Shown here piece by piece: positions 5,302 through 5,355 of a DNA stretch of 5,355 nt. The stretch is from Spirochaetales bacterium. Lineage in GTDB: Bacteria > Spirochaetota > Spirochaetia > ARS1246. The translations under genes were made by a program, and so were the position numbers. The notes beneath the pieces were generated by a model that saw only the letters and a list, made by a program, of their open reading frames with translations, was not told the DNA's origin and did no database searches. How positions within the stretch are numbered: position 1 is the stretch's first letter; the number at the start of each line of letters is the position of its first letter. Location of the stretch: the NCBI GenBank assembly GCA_018644745.1, contig JABGPX010000246.1, positions 1 through 5,355 of the forward strand. The letters are read 5' to 3'.

Positions 5302-5355
5302 CTATGAAAACAAAATCCGGTTGGATTCTGTCTAATTTCCCATAGCACAGGCATT
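5302..5355. other. Window end downstream of the coiled-coil gene, no supported gene
   Basis: Only 54 bases remain. A short weak dyad, AATCC (5314-5318) with GGATT (5323-5327), is present but has no T-run, so I call no terminator. An ATG at 5304 opens only 13 codons before TAG and has no good ribosome binding site. Confidence 0.4.

Noticed and set aside
5304..5345. ATG opening a 13-codon frame (starting MKTKSGWILSNFP) followed by TAG
   Set aside because: Too short, with no good ribosome binding site and the window ending just after. GWILSNFP faintly resembles a nucleotide-kinase motif, and stop-codon readthrough crossed my mind, but nothing here supports it.
1..5355. CRISPR array, tRNA, rRNA, insertion sequence or phage genes
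   Set aside because: No regularly spaced repeats, cloverleaf-like segment, transposase motif or phage protein was seen on either strand.

Overview
The window is a fragment of an anaerobic bacterial chromosome carrying the start of a carbon monoxide dehydrogenase/acetyl-CoA synthase (CODH/ACS, Wood-Ljungdahl) operon on the minus strand. A divergent plus-strand gene for an unrecognised coiled-coil protein lies beside it. The acetyl-CoA synthase keeps the bacterial-type N-terminal domain, which archaeal CdhC lacks, so a bacterium is indicated. The phylum cannot be fixed from sequence alone: acetogenic Firmicutes, Desulfobacterota, Chloroflexota and Spirochaetota all remain possible.

Layout, following minus-strand transcription from right to left: cooC (nickel-insertion ATPase, 3966-3196, GTG start); a 334-nt gap rich in inverted repeats (3195-2862); cooS/acsA (catalytic Ni-Fe-S CODH, 2861-933); a four-cluster polyferredoxin (931-461), one nucleotide after the cooS stop; a 73-nt gap with a small GGAA-loop hairpin; and the first 129 codons of acsB (387-1), cut by the window edge. 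On the plus strand, after a 168-nt divergent intergenic region with nested dyads, comes a complete 388-aa cytosolic coiled-coil protein (4135-5301). The last 54 bases hold no supportable gene.

How the genes work together (family knowledge): CooC uses ATP to help load nickel into the C-cluster of CooS. CooS interconverts CO2 and CO. The polyferredoxin is well placed to carry electrons to or from CooS. AcsB condenses CO with a methyl group and CoA to make acetyl-CoA. The direction, acetogenic/autotrophic or acetate-oxidising, cannot be told from this window.

I found no clearly new multi-gene system. The points most worth checking are the polyferredoxin's loss of one cluster cysteine (Asn96), the structured leader of cooS including a dyad over its ribosome binding site, the nested dyads between the divergent genes, and the unknown coiled-coil protein with a possible internal repeat.
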